Positions 1 through 8,078 of a DNA stretch of 19,237 nucleotides are shown in pieces. The DNA is from CAYRNC01 sp964425645 (lineage in GTDB: Bacteria; Bacillota; Clostridia; Peptostreptococcales; Anaerovoracaceae). Within the stretch, counting starts at the first letter, position 1. Each line of letters opens with the position of its first letter. Below the pieces are notes generated by a model. It made no database searches. It saw nothing but the letters and a program-made list of their open reading frames with translations, and was not told the DNA's origin. The stretch lies in contig CAYRNC010000025.1 in assembly GCA_964425645.1 (NCBI GenBank), positions 1 through 19,237 of the forward strand. The letters are read 5' to 3'. The translations under genes and the position numbers were made by a program.

Positions 1-50
1 TGTGGGAACTGTAATTCTGATTTCAATAATATTTGATGGAGGTTACATTA

Positions 51-1430
51 ATGGACACAGTTACAAATTACGGATTTATCAGTGTCATTCCAATTCTGAT
101 TATTATTGTTTTGGCATTAGTAACGAAAAAAACCTTTGAACCAATGTTGATTGCGACCCTTACAGCATTTATAATTTATGCGAAAGGCAGTTTTTTTAAC
201 GAATTCGTTAATGAGCTGCTTAATGTTATGGGCGATCCCACCATTGGCTGGGTAATACTTGTATGCGGCCTTATGGGAAGTCTTTTGCTGATACTTGAAA
301 AATCCAACGCAGCAGCAGCATTCGCAGGAATGTTGGATAGATTTGCAACAACAAGAAAACGTGCACTGTTTTGCACCTGGTTTCTTGGAATATGCCTTTT
401 TATTGACGATTATCTAAATGTACTGACAGTCGGCAGCACTATGAAAAAAGTAACCGACAAATTTAATATATCACGTTCAATGCTTGCCTACTCAGTAGGA
501 TCAACAGCGGCGCCCATAGTCGTATTGGCACCCATTTCTACCTGGGCAATATACTTTGCATCGCTGCTTGCCAATGAAGGCGTTGTGGATGCAAACGGAT
601 CAGGCATAGGTGCATATATTCATTGTATTCCGTACCTGTTTTACGGATGGATTGCGGTGTTCATTGTAATGCCTTTGGTCATTTTAGGGGTCATTCCGCT
701 GATGGGACCCATGAAAAAACAAGAACTGCATGCAAGGGAAACTGGGGATTTGTTTCCTCCGGGAGTTCTCCCGCCGGTAATTGAGGAAGTTGAAAACGAT
801 AACACTAAACAGGGAGGCGCTTGGGATTTTATTCTCCCTATGTTCGTACTGATCAGCGTTACCATTGCAGTCGGTAACGATGTATTAAAAGGTGTTATTG
901 TAGCCCTGTTCTTTACAGCTTTATTGTACTTAAAGAAGAAGCTGACCGATCTGACCGTCTTTTTAGATAATTTTTGGTCAGGATTTTCCACCATGATTTC
1001 AGTGTTGGGAATACTTGTTCTGATATTCGCATTCAAAAATGCCTGCGCAATGATCGGCTTTACCGATTATGTAATTTCAAGTGTTGCTCCATATATGAGC
1101 GGCGCCATTTTACCTGCAGTTGTCTTTGTCACCACGGCTTCAATGGCGTTTGCCATGGCAAACTTTTGGGGACTGGCAGCTATTATAATTCCTATAGTTG
1201 TTCCTCTGGCAACCGCTATGAACGTAGATATTTATCTGGCATCTGCAGCGATATTCTCCGGTGCCGCCTTTGGAAGCCATGCCTGTTTTTATGCAGATGC
1301 GGCGATACTAATCGGAAAAGCGACGGATATCCGTCCCTATGATCATGCAATAACACAATTACCGTATGCTTTAATAGCCGCCGTACTTACAACAATTTTA
1401 TATTTGATATTCGGATATAATATGCAATAA
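51..1430 (+). CDS. NhaC-family Na+/H+ antiporter
   Basis: The 459-residue product is a very hydrophobic membrane protein with about eleven to twelve predicted membrane segments and only short loops. Its composition and length fit the NhaC/ion-transporter superfamily, which exchanges cytoplasmic Na+ for H+ or carries small organic acids. Features typical of the family are the conserved charged intramembrane stretch near residues 115-125 (FIDDYLN) and the SVGSTAAPIVVLAPIS segment near 150. The ATG at 51 is chosen over the in-frame TTG at 33 because GGAGGT lies 7 bases upstream of it, and the TTG and the ATG at 36 lie in or before that site. The promoter lies outside the window or within the first 30 bases. 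The gene ends just before a strong hairpin that separates it from the convergent regulator. The exact substrate (Na+, or an amino or dicarboxylic acid) cannot be read from the sequence. Confidence 0.85.
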   Translation: MDTVTNYGFISVIPILIIIVLALVTKKTFEPMLIATLTAFIIYAKGSFFNEFVNELLNVMGDPTIGWVILVCGLMGSLLLILEKSNAAAAFAGMLDRFATTRKRALFCTWFLGICLFIDDYLNVLTVGSTMKKVTDKFNISRSMLAYSVGSTAAPIVVLAPISTWAIYFASLLANEGVVDANGSGIGAYIHCIPYLFYGWIAVFIVMPLVILGVIPLMGPMKKQELHARETGDLFPPGVLPPVIEEVENDNTKQGGAWDFILPMFVLISVTIAVGNDVLKGVIVALFFTALLYLKKKLTDLTVFLDNFWSGFSTMISVLGILVLIFAFKNACAMIGFTDYVISSVAPYMSGAILPAVVFVTTASMAFAMANFWGLAAIIIPIVVPLATAMNVDIYLASAAIFSGAAFGSHACFYADAAILIGKATDIRPYDHAITQLPYALIAAVLTTILYLIFGYNMQ

Positions 1431-1470
1431 AACGTTATTATTACAGATAGACATTTTGACCAAAACCATA

Positions 1471-1505
1471 TACTACGGGGGATTGGCGACCAATCCCTCG
1501 TAGTA
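1471..1505. terminator. Strong hairpin between convergent genes
   Basis: A 16-bp stem (one G-T pair) encloses a 3-base CGA loop. It lies between the antiporter stop at 1430 and the convergent regulator stop at 1529. There is no long T run on either side, so it is a likely bidirectional terminator or mRNA-end stabiliser rather than a classical intrinsic terminator. Confidence 0.6.
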
Positions 1506-1528
1506 ATTCAGACTTCTTTGCTACAACG

Positions 1529-2278
1529 CTACAACAGAATTTTATACAATTCATACCTGCTTGAGATGCCGGTCTTTTTATAAATATTTGCGATATGGGT
1601 TTTGACGGTATTGGAACTGATGCACAGATCATTGCCAATATCCTCTATTGAGTAACCGTTTATTAGCAGCTCTATAACATCAATTTCTCTCATGGTAAGT
1701 TTATATTTCTTCTCATGTGCCAAAGCGTCAATATCTATATGTTTTGGTTTTGCTTCAAATTCCTTGAATAAGCGCAGTGCCAGGTGGTCTTTAAGTAAAT
1801 CAAATAAGAACAGATCATCATCTGAAAATCTTGTATCTTTTTTAGCCCTGTAAAAAGATACACTGCCTAAAAATTTCCCCTCCAATGCCAGGCTTATCTG
1901 TAAAGAATGATGAAGATCATTCGGTATATAGAATTCTTGATAGCAAACATTTTGTTTAATAGATTCTTCGGAAAACATATCCTCCTCTCTATAAACCATA
2001 CTTTTTGCTTGGATGAATATCCATCGGGCAGGATCCACATCCTCTATATCATCAAGATACTTAGCGAGAGCCTCAATTGGGAAATCAACTGAAACCGGGT
2101 TGCTGAGTATGTGTTTCCCATCCTTTGCGGCAAGATAGAAATTACAGCTTTTATAGGGAACCAAGAGTCTGACAGACCTTAAAAATGAAAGCCTCATATT
2201 ATCGTTGTCTTCGATCGCATAAATTTGATAGATTATGTTACTATAAATGCTAATGTCATTCTTCTCAAAATAGCCCAT
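1529..2278 (-). CDS. LuxR-family transcriptional regulator
   Basis: This 249-residue protein has a C-terminal LuxR/NarL-type helix-turn-helix at about residues 194-249. It begins with LTMREIDVIELLINGYS and contains the recognition helix SSNTVKTHIANIYKKTG, which is characteristic of the GerE/LuxR DNA-binding domain. Residues 20-165 form a GAF-like sensory domain by appearance, with no recognisable phospho-acceptor receiver motif, so the signal is probably a small ligand. The ATG at 2276-2278 is preceded by an A/G-rich ribosome site (AAAGGGGGG). It reads toward the antiporter gene and stands alone. A good promoter lies directly upstream. Regulation of the neighbouring antiporter or of the ABC unit is possible but unproven. 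Confidence 0.85.
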   Translation of the reverse strand: MGYFEKNDISIYSNIIYQIYAIEDNDNMRLSFLRSVRLLVPYKSCNFYLAAKDGKHILSNPVSVDFPIEALAKYLDDIEDVDPARWIFIQAKSMVYREEDMFSEESIKQNVCYQEFYIPNDLHHSLQISLALEGKFLGSVSFYRAKKDTRFSDDDLFLFDLLKDHLALRLFKEFEAKPKHIDIDALAHEKKYKLTMREIDVIELLINGYSIEDIGNDLCISSNTVKTHIANIYKKTGISSRYELYKILL

Positions 2279-2300
2279 CCTATACCCCCCTTTACCCTGT

Positions 2301-2330
2301 ATTGTACATAAAAATATGGAGCGCTGTCAA
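2301..2330 (-). promoter_or_regulatory. Promoter of the LuxR-type gene
   Basis: On the minus strand TTGACA (2325-2330) is followed after 18 bases by TACAAT (2301-2306). This gives a start near 2294 and a very short leader that is nearly all ribosome binding site. Confidence 0.6.
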
Positions 2331-2395
2331 TGTCAGACTATTCAATGAATAATGGCGCAGTTATTCTAGCGGCTTAATACCGATGTTTAGACATC

Positions 2396-2431
2396 AAAAG
2401 ACCGATAACACCGTAAACATTACCGGTCTTT
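2396..2431 (-). terminator. Intrinsic terminator after the PreA-like gene
   Basis: A 12-bp stem (2397-2408 with 2420-2431, one G-T pair) is followed on the minus strand by TTTT. It sits just after the stop codon at 2438 and closes the ABC/PreA-like transcription unit. Confidence 0.7.
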
Positions 2432-2437
2432 ATGTAA

Positions 2438-2947
2438 TTACTGACGCTTAATTTTTACATCAACAGGGGTTCTTCCTTCCTTCCACTTGATTTCTCCGGA
2501 AGTGATACAATCTTTAACAGGGCATACATTTAAACATAGATGGCAACCCACACAGTCATCATCATTAATTGAGGGTCTTCTTCTTTTATCGTTCCAGTCT
2601 ATCGCCTGATGTGCCGCATCATAGCAGGAAACATAGCATCTCCCGCAGCCTACACACTTTTTCTCATCGATCCGGGGAATAATTTTAAAATCGCGGTTAA
2701 GCTCCTCTGCAGGAACGAGATTTGGCAAGGCCAAGCCGATGAAATCTTCTATTCGATTAGCACCCCTTTCATCCATAAAGTGGGACATTCCGTTTATCAT
2801 ATCTTTTACAATTCCATATCCGTATTGCATAACTGCGGTAGTAACCTGCACATTCCTTGCACCTACAAGCAGATAATCCAAACAGTCACTCCATGTTTCT
2901 GCACCTCCGATACCCCGGCCCTGTTTCGCTATTTCCCTAATGTTCAT
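2438..2947 (-). CDS. preA: PreA-like ferredoxin, C-terminal part only
   Basis: The 169 residues match the end of the dihydropyrimidine dehydrogenase subunit PreA, which is normally a little over 400 residues. First comes the tail of the FMN barrel (GRGIGGAETW near 11-20, NVQVTTAVMQYGYGIV near 32-47). Two 4Fe-4S sets follow: C98, C101, C104, C108 and C132, C135, C138, C142. About 240 N-terminal residues holding most of the flavin barrel are absent, and the 56 bases up to the HlyD-like gene contain no trace of them. The ATG at 2947 is chosen because GAGGT lies 6 bases upstream; the in-frame TTG at 2968 has no ribosome site. It cannot be a complete dehydrogenase. It may be translated as a two-cluster electron carrier, or it may be a relic. 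Confidence 0.8.
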   Translation of the reverse strand: MNIREIAKQGRGIGGAETWSDCLDYLLVGARNVQVTTAVMQYGYGIVKDMINGMSHFMDERGANRIEDFIGLALPNLVPAEELNRDFKIIPRIDEKKCVGCGRCYVSCYDAAHQAIDWNDKRRRPSINDDDCVGCHLCLNVCPVKDCITSGEIKWKEGRTPVDVKIKRQ

Positions 2948-3003
2948 GATTAACCTCTTCCGAAACAAGTATCTGTTAGACTGCTATAAATCGTTTTTAG
3001 GTT

Positions 3004-4107
3004 TCAATTTTTTTTATCTTTGTGCTGTTTTATCTTAATGCCATCCTCTATATCATTTCCCAAAGATCGGATTACCCTTTCACCCTCTGACAGGCCTGAA
3101 GTAATTTCCACAAGATCATTTCCCTCTAGACCTGTCTTTATTTTACGGATGCGGGCCACATTACCTTCCAATGCGAATACATAGCGGTTTTTATCCATTT
3201 CAAATACTGCACTGTTGGGAATACAAAGTACATTATTTTTTTTATAAACTGTTATCTCTGCCTCTGCATCGCTTCCCAAGCGCAGATTTGAGGCTGCCTC
3301 AACCTGGATTTCAACACTTACACGTTTGTTTACAACCCCCAGACCGGATACTTCCTCTTTTGCCTTCTTATCAATGCTGCGAACGATACCCCTCAACGGG
3401 AGGGACTCCCCTCTTTTACCCTGATAAATGCATACCTCATTCCCCGCCTCCACCTCATTTGCTTCATATGCAATCAGATCAGCCCTAATATGCAGGCTGT
3501 CCAGATCACTTATCTCAAAAAGGCTTGCACCGATTGGTGCATATCCTCCATTTTTAACGTAAACCTCGGTAATTGTTCCGTTTATAGGGGCTGTGACCTC
3601 ATAATTTTTTATGGATTCTGACAGACTTTCCATCGCATATTTAAGAGAGGATAACTGTGCCGCCGATTCCCTTCTCAGGGTTATCGAAAAATCATATTCT
3701 TGCCGGCTTAACGCTCCTTGTTCATAAAGTTCCTTATTTTTCTTCACCATATCCTGAGTTTCCAGAAAGGAGGCCTCCAAACCGGAATATTGTGCCTTTA
3801 GACTTTTTAATTCCAGGCGGACAATGTTTTCATCTCCCGATAAAAGAAGGTCCCCCGCATTCACGTAATCGCCTTCTGACACAGCCACGTTTGCAATTTC
3901 ACCGGCAAAGGCGGAGGTAACGATAACGCTGTTATCTGATTCAATTGTGCCTGTCTCCTTTATCACCCTTTGAATCAGCCCCCTTTCAACCGTTACAATA
4001 TCTGCCTCAATCCCTTTTCCGCTGTATAATACCCATGCTGATAATCCAATCGACACGGCCAATGCTGCGGCAACGAGGGCCCGCCTTACTTTTATCTTTT
4101 TTCTCAT
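3004..4107 (-). CDS. HlyD/MacA-type efflux adaptor subunit
   Basis: This 367-residue membrane-fusion (adaptor) protein has one N-terminal membrane anchor at about residues 8-28. A split biotinyl-lipoyl-like domain follows (ETGTIESDNSVIVTSAFAGEI near 50-70 and its partner APINGTITEVYVKNGGYAPIG near 173-193) around a central coiled hairpin at about 95-165. Then come beta-barrel and membrane-proximal domains (SVEIQVEAASNLRLGSDAEAEI, about 265-285). The pattern is that of MacA/YknX-type proteins that work with MacB/YknYZ-type ABC exporters. In a Gram-positive cell it would sit on the outer face of the cytoplasmic membrane. The ATG at 4107 follows a GAGGGG-type ribosome site. It is the third gene of the ABC unit, about 30 bases after the permease. 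The transported substrate is unknown. Confidence 0.88.
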   Translation of the reverse strand: MRKKIKVRRALVAAALAVSIGLSAWVLYSGKGIEADIVTVERGLIQRVIKETGTIESDNSVIVTSAFAGEIANVAVSEGDYVNAGDLLLSGDENIVRLELKSLKAQYSGLEASFLETQDMVKKNKELYEQGALSRQEYDFSITLRRESAAQLSSLKYAMESLSESIKNYEVTAPINGTITEVYVKNGGYAPIGASLFEISDLDSLHIRADLIAYEANEVEAGNEVCIYQGKRGESLPLRGIVRSIDKKAKEEVSGLGVVNKRVSVEIQVEAASNLRLGSDAEAEITVYKKNNVLCIPNSAVFEMDKNRYVFALEGNVARIRKIKTGLEGNDLVEITSGLSEGERVIRSLGNDIEDGIKIKQHKDKKN

Positions 4108-4137
4108 AAGTCACCACCCCTCACTTTAAATGACCGA

Positions 4138-6498
4138 TCATTCCACCCTGTTTTTCAGCGCCTGCAGAAAATCCAGCTTCTGTATTCTTTTATACGTTGC
4201 AAACTGCGCTGCCAGTACAAACAGCGCAGTAAAAAAACCTGCGGCAATAATTGCCCCGACTGTCGGGGTCATGTCAATACTATATAAATCTGTTGTAAAT
4301 GCAGCTGAACTGTATTCGCATAGCATCGATCCTGCCGGAACACCCAGAAGAATTCCTGCCGTCGTTGTTACATTATTCTCCATCCCGATCATTTTGAAAA
4401 TCTCCTTCTTTGTAAATCCCAACACACGTAACGAGGAGAATTCACCTTCCCTTTCACCTATGCTTATCATTGTGGAAACATAGACGATACCAAATCCTAT
4501 AACACCGGAAAATATCAGCATAACCCCTATGCTTAGAAAAATAAAGCCCATGTATTCTTCATAAATATTCCTGATGTCCTCCGAAGACATAACGGATGCC
4601 ACATTGGTCGCTTCAATTAATTTTTCAAAGAACCTGTCATCATGAGAATTTATAAAAACACCAGTAATTAAGTTATCCTTAAAAATAATGTCCCTTAGTT
4701 CATCTATTTCCATGTAGGCATTCATACCTAGAGACTGCTCTATCACACCGGCTACCGGCAGCTTTACCGCAGGATTCTTTAAAACGAAGCTGTCCAAAGT
4801 GATAAAATCCCCTTTTACCGCTTTCAACGATAAGGCTAAATTTTTTGAAATCAAAACGCCTCCGGCTTCGATGAAAACCTGCCTGCCTGTAATATCCCTA
4901 AATGAATAGAAGTCGGTATTCCTTTTAAGCCCTATGATGTTGACAGATTGTTTTCGGTGACCGATTGACAGTTCAAACGGATATTCAATTTTTCCTTCCG
5001 CTCGGTCTATATCAACTATATGGGCGAGATCCGCTACGGTTCTATCATTTACGGGTTTATAGAATTCAATTTCATAATCCATTTTTTGAAACTCTGTAAA
5101 ATGCCGATTCATCATCCTGTCTGATGCTGCAGGCATTGCAACGGCAAAAAGCATCATCCCGTAAGTCAATGTAATTCCCAAGATCACAAAACATGTCCGC
5201 CTCTTATTCCTGAAGATGTTTTTGCAGACAAGTTTTCTGCTAAATGAAAACCCATTCCATAAAACCCGGATACGTTCAATCAGTATACGCCCCCCTTTTT
5301 TAGGATCCTCTCCCCTCATAGCATCAAAAGGGGTTATTTTCAATACGCCTCTTCCACCTATAATGCCCGATCCAGCACAAAAGGCTGCTGACAACAACAT
5401 TGCCCAAATTACGTATACGGTGTCAATCTTGAATTTTAAAAGCGGTAAATTGAAATAATCCAAGAACAGCTTCGTCATCCCACCTGCCAAAATCATCCCT
5501 ATAATGCTTCCCAATAAACCGCCCGCGAGTCCTGCAAAGACAGCATATTTCACATAATGGCCCATAATCTGCCTATCGCTGTACCCTATTGCCTTTAAAG
5601 CACCTATATTAAACCTGTCCCTTTTAATCATTCTTGACAGTATCATCATTAACACCAGACCTGCTACAAGCAAAAATATAATGGGGACGGTATCCGACAT
5701 GAGATCCAGCTGCTGCAATTCCTCCTGCACCACAGCATTGCTAAGCTGTTCCGACCTCTTTAAAATACTGATAATCCCGTAGGGTTTAAGATGATCCTTC
5801 ACCGCATTTATAATAGTTTCTTCTTTGGCATTGTATCCATAGCCGATGCGTATATAGTTATAGTTTTGCATCTCCCCTGTCAGCAGGCGCCCTGTCGCCT
5901 CCGACAGATAACATATGCCGAAACCCTCATCGTTTGGCATTAAAGACCGGGAGTTTTCCATAAGATAAATATATTCAGGGTTTGCCACAATTCCTACCAC
6001 TTTCAAAGTATGGTTCGAACCTGCAACCTGAACTCGTATTTCATCGCCTGCGGATATTCCGTTTGCACCAGCAAATTGACCGATAACCCATGCATCTTTG
6101 CTTCTGTCCGATAAAGCCCTGCCTTCAAGCAACGTGCAGCGGCTCAATTCCTCCTCATCATCTTTCACTGTAACCAAACGAAGTGTTTTACGCCCTTGTC
6201 CTTTATCATCCAACACGGGGACATCCATGGTCAGGCCGGCAGATACCTTTGCAACCCCGGGAATTTGATCCAAACCGTTTGTAATTTGTGCGGGTGCCCC
6301 TAAAACCTGAATGAAAAGATCGGGGAAATTGCTGTCTTCATAATAGCTGTCCAGCGTGTGCCGTAGATTATCAGACACCATCGAAAGTGACGTATATGCG
6401 CATATGCCCGCAATTATGATGAACAAAACGGCGGTAAATTGGCCTTTGGAGTTTTTAATCATGCGAAGCAGCATGACATTAATTTTTTTAGCTACCAC
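4138..6498 (-). CDS. FtsX-type ABC transporter permease
   Basis: The 786-residue permease has one membrane helix near the N-terminus (about 20-40), a large extracellular MacB-type domain, a first FtsX domain (about 270-400, helices around VPIIFLLVAGLVLMMIL), and a second half. That half starts with a helix near 435-460, then a second extracellular domain and a second FtsX domain (about 655-780). The duplicated layout is typical of Clostridia/Bacillus exporters of antimicrobial peptides or of lipoprotein-releasing type transporters. The start is GTG at 6498. It has AAGGAGG just upstream and overlaps the end of the ATPase gene by 7 bases, which indicates translational coupling. An internal ATG at 6474 is an alternative start. 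It pairs with the ATPase and the HlyD-like adaptor. Confidence 0.88.
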   Translation of the reverse strand: MVAKKINVMLLRMIKNSKGQFTAVLFIIIAGICAYTSLSMVSDNLRHTLDSYYEDSNFPDLFIQVLGAPAQITNGLDQIPGVAKVSAGLTMDVPVLDDKGQGRKTLRLVTVKDDEEELSRCTLLEGRALSDRSKDAWVIGQFAGANGISAGDEIRVQVAGSNHTLKVVGIVANPEYIYLMENSRSLMPNDEGFGICYLSEATGRLLTGEMQNYNYIRIGYGYNAKEETIINAVKDHLKPYGIISILKRSEQLSNAVVQEELQQLDLMSDTVPIIFLLVAGLVLMMILSRMIKRDRFNIGALKAIGYSDRQIMGHYVKYAVFAGLAGGLLGSIIGMILAGGMTKLFLDYFNLPLLKFKIDTVYVIWAMLLSAAFCAGSGIIGGRGVLKITPFDAMRGEDPKKGGRILIERIRVLWNGFSFSRKLVCKNIFRNKRRTCFVILGITLTYGMMLFAVAMPAASDRMMNRHFTEFQKMDYEIEFYKPVNDRTVADLAHIVDIDRAEGKIEYPFELSIGHRKQSVNIIGLKRNTDFYSFRDITGRQVFIEAGGVLISKNLALSLKAVKGDFITLDSFVLKNPAVKLPVAGVIEQSLGMNAYMEIDELRDIIFKDNLITGVFINSHDDRFFEKLIEATNVASVMSSEDIRNIYEEYMGFIFLSIGVMLIFSGVIGFGIVYVSTMISIGEREGEFSSLRVLGFTKKEIFKMIGMENNVTTTAGILLGVPAGSMLCEYSSAAFTTDLYSIDMTPTVGAIIAAGFFTALFVLAAQFATYKRIQKLDFLQALKNRVE

Positions 6499-7193
6499 CT
6501 TACCTCCTTCGCATCAATAGGATTAGGGTTTATTGTATTCTCAATGACGTTGCCGCTTCTCATCCTTATTACCCGATCGGCCATCAGCGCTATATCAGAG
6601 TTATGGGTGATGATAATAAGTGTTTTTCCCATTTCCATATTCAGTTTGCGCAAAAGGGCCAGTATTGCAATCCCCGTACTATAATCCAAGGCCCCCGTAG
6701 GTTCATCGCATAAGAGAAGATCCGAATTTTTTGCTACAGCTCTGGCAATGGATACTCTTTGTTGCTCCCCCCCGCTTAATTGATAAGGAAAATGATCCTT
6801 TCTTCTTCCAAGACCCACAGCATGAATCACTAAATCAACAGGCAAAGGGTTTTCGACAATTTCCATCGCCAGTTCAACATTCTCCTTCGCTGTTAAACTT
6901 GCCATTACGTTATAGTTTTGAAAAACAAAACCTATGTTATTGCGCCGATATTCCGTCAGCTTGCTTTCGCTATAGCCTGTTATTTCTTCTTGTCGGAAAA
7001 AGACTTTGCCCGATGTAGGATGATCCATACCGCCGATGATATTAAGCAGCGTGCTTTTGCCTGATCCGCTGGGCCCCAAAATGACAGCAAATTCACCCTC
7101 CTCCACGGAAAATGTTACATCCGTTAAGGCCTTCACTTCTATTTCACCCATCTGATAAATTTTACACAGATTTTCTGTATATAGAATTGGCAT
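6492..7193 (-). CDS. ABC transporter ATPase, MacB/LolD type
   Basis: A 233-residue nucleotide-binding subunit of the MacB/LolD/YknY class. It shows Walker A (GPSGSGKST, about residues 40-48), Q-loop (VFQNYNV), ABC signature (LSGGEQQRV), Walker B (LLLCDEPTGALD) and the H-loop histidine (IITHN). The ATG at 7193 has GAGGTGAG 7-9 bases upstream; the GTG at 7205 falls inside that ribosome site and is less likely. It is the first gene of the unit and powers the permease encoded directly after it, with which it overlaps. The family is confident. The substrate cannot be told, though exporters of this layout often give resistance to peptide antibiotics. Confidence 0.93.
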   Translation of the reverse strand: MPILYTENLCKIYQMGEIEVKALTDVTFSVEEGEFAVILGPSGSGKSTLLNIIGGMDHPTSGKVFFRQEEITGYSESKLTEYRRNNIGFVFQNYNVMASLTAKENVELAMEIVENPLPVDLVIHAVGLGRRKDHFPYQLSGGEQQRVSIARAVAKNSDLLLCDEPTGALDYSTGIAILALLRKLNMEMGKTLIIITHNSDIALMADRVIRMRSGNVIENTINPNPIDAKEVRW

Positions 7194-7228
7194 CTTTATT
7201 CTCACCTCAAAGCTATTCCTTCACCCAT

Positions 7229-7237
7229 ATTATAGCA
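7229..7237 (-). promoter_or_regulatory. Extended -10 promoter of the ABC unit
   Basis: The minus strand reads TGCTATAAT, a perfect TATAAT (7229-7234) with an upstream TG, about 36 bases before the ATPase start. No convincing -35 hexamer is seen, which fits an extended -10 promoter. Confidence 0.5.
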
Positions 7238-7429
7238 TTAAACTGAAGCTGCATGTTTTTGAAAAACCCGTACAAGCCGGCAAGATTTTAATTATTGTGT
7301 TGATTTTTCCAAAGGCATAGCAGATTATCGCTCATATTTGTGCAAATTATCAAAGAATATATGTATTTCACACAAATAACCCCGCCCTTATCATATAAAG
7401 GCACAGCGGTAGAAAGTGTAGATTGATTC

Positions 7430-7477
7430 AAAAAAACACAATACCCTCACGTTGAGATTTCAATGCTTTGAGGGTAT
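7430..7477 (-). terminator. Intrinsic terminator of the tRNA gene
   Basis: On the minus strand a 9-bp stem (7441-7449 with 7469-7477) is followed within a few bases by a run of seven T. It lies just downstream of the tRNA 3' end. Confidence 0.75.
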
Positions 7478-7484
7478 CCTTTAT

Positions 7485-7558
7485 TGGAGCGGATGAAGGG
7501 AATCGAACCCTCACTTTAGCCTTGGGAAGGCCACGTTCTGCCATTGAACTACACCCGC
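7485..7558 (-). tRNA. tRNA-Gly (anticodon CCC)
   Basis: The minus strand folds into a full cloverleaf. There is a 7-bp acceptor stem (GCGGGTG with CATCCGC), a D arm containing GTTC...GAAC, an anticodon stem of 5 bp around the loop TTCCCAA, and a T arm GAGGG-TTCGATT-CCCTT. The discriminator T and an encoded CCA complete the 3' end (7485-7487). The anticodon CCC reads the glycine codon GGG. It is flanked by its own promoter and terminator and so is a single-gene unit. Confidence 0.95.
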
Positions 7559-7569
7559 ACATGCAATAT

Positions 7570-7598
7570 ATAATATCCTAAAATGTTCTAAATTTCAA
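7570..7598 (-). promoter_or_regulatory. Promoter of the tRNA-Gly gene
   Basis: TTGAAA (7593-7598) and TATTAT (7570-7575) are separated by exactly 17 bases on the minus strand, each 5 of 6 to consensus. The expected start lies about 5 bases before the tRNA 5' end. Confidence 0.7.
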
Positions 7599-7644
7599 TA
7601 CTGTTCGGAAAAAATTACAGCTGTTATTTATTCACCGCCCACAA

Positions 7645-7661
7645 ACACTATTTATTAGTGT
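7645..7661. promoter_or_regulatory. Inverted repeat upstream of membrane gene
   Basis: ACACTA-N5-TAGTGT lies 18 bases before the start codon at 7680. It could be an operator or a leader hairpin. The evidence is only the symmetry and the position. Confidence 0.3.
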
Positions 7662-7679
7662 AAAATGAGGAGGTCAAAT

Positions 7680-8078
7680 ATGGATCATCTGCTTGAGTAT
7701 ATGTTCATATTTATTTTGGGCGCAACAACTTACGGTACGCTGGAAATATTGTTTCGAGGATTCACCCACTGGACCATGTTTTTTGCAGGGGGCATATGCT
7801 TTGCCCTCCTTTATCGGATTTTTACCGGGCAAAAAACATTTTCCCTTTGGATGAACTGCCTTTTTGGTGCATTGATTATAACAGGGATAGAGTTAGTTTT
7901 CGGTTGCATTTTCAATCTTATCCTTGGATGGAACGTATGGGATTATTCCCATTATCCGATGGATTTCATGGGCCAGATCTGTCTGTCGTACACCCTTCTT
8001 TGGTTTTTGCTGTCAGCCCCCATATTCTGGTTGGCGAAAGGCTTGAAAAAGAGGATTGACGCCGATATCTATAATTGA
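7680..8078 (+). CDS. Small membrane protein, CmpB/ABC type IV-like
   Basis: The 132-residue protein has four predicted membrane helices (about 5-23, 30-48, 57-80 and 100-122) and a basic C-terminus (KGLKKRIDAD). Its pattern, with GxxxYGTLEIL near the N-terminus, the WDYSHYPMDFMGQICL segment near 92-107 and aromatic helices, resembles the family called putative ABC-transporter type IV (CmpB). Those are Firmicute membrane proteins of unknown function. The ATG at 7680 is chosen because GAGGAGGT lies 6 bases upstream; an ATG at 7665 overlaps that site. It runs convergent to the butyrate kinase gene, and the two stop codons overlap by 10 bases. Confidence 0.75.
   Translation: MDHLLEYMFIFILGATTYGTLEILFRGFTHWTMFFAGGICFALLYRIFTGQKTFSLWMNCLFGALIITGIELVFGCIFNLILGWNVWDYSHYPMDFMGQICLSYTLLWFLLSAPIFWLAKGLKKRIDADIYN

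Noticed and set aside
974..1342. 122-residue plus-strand frame
   Set aside because: It lies in another frame of the antiporter gene and has cysteine-rich, non-coding-like composition.
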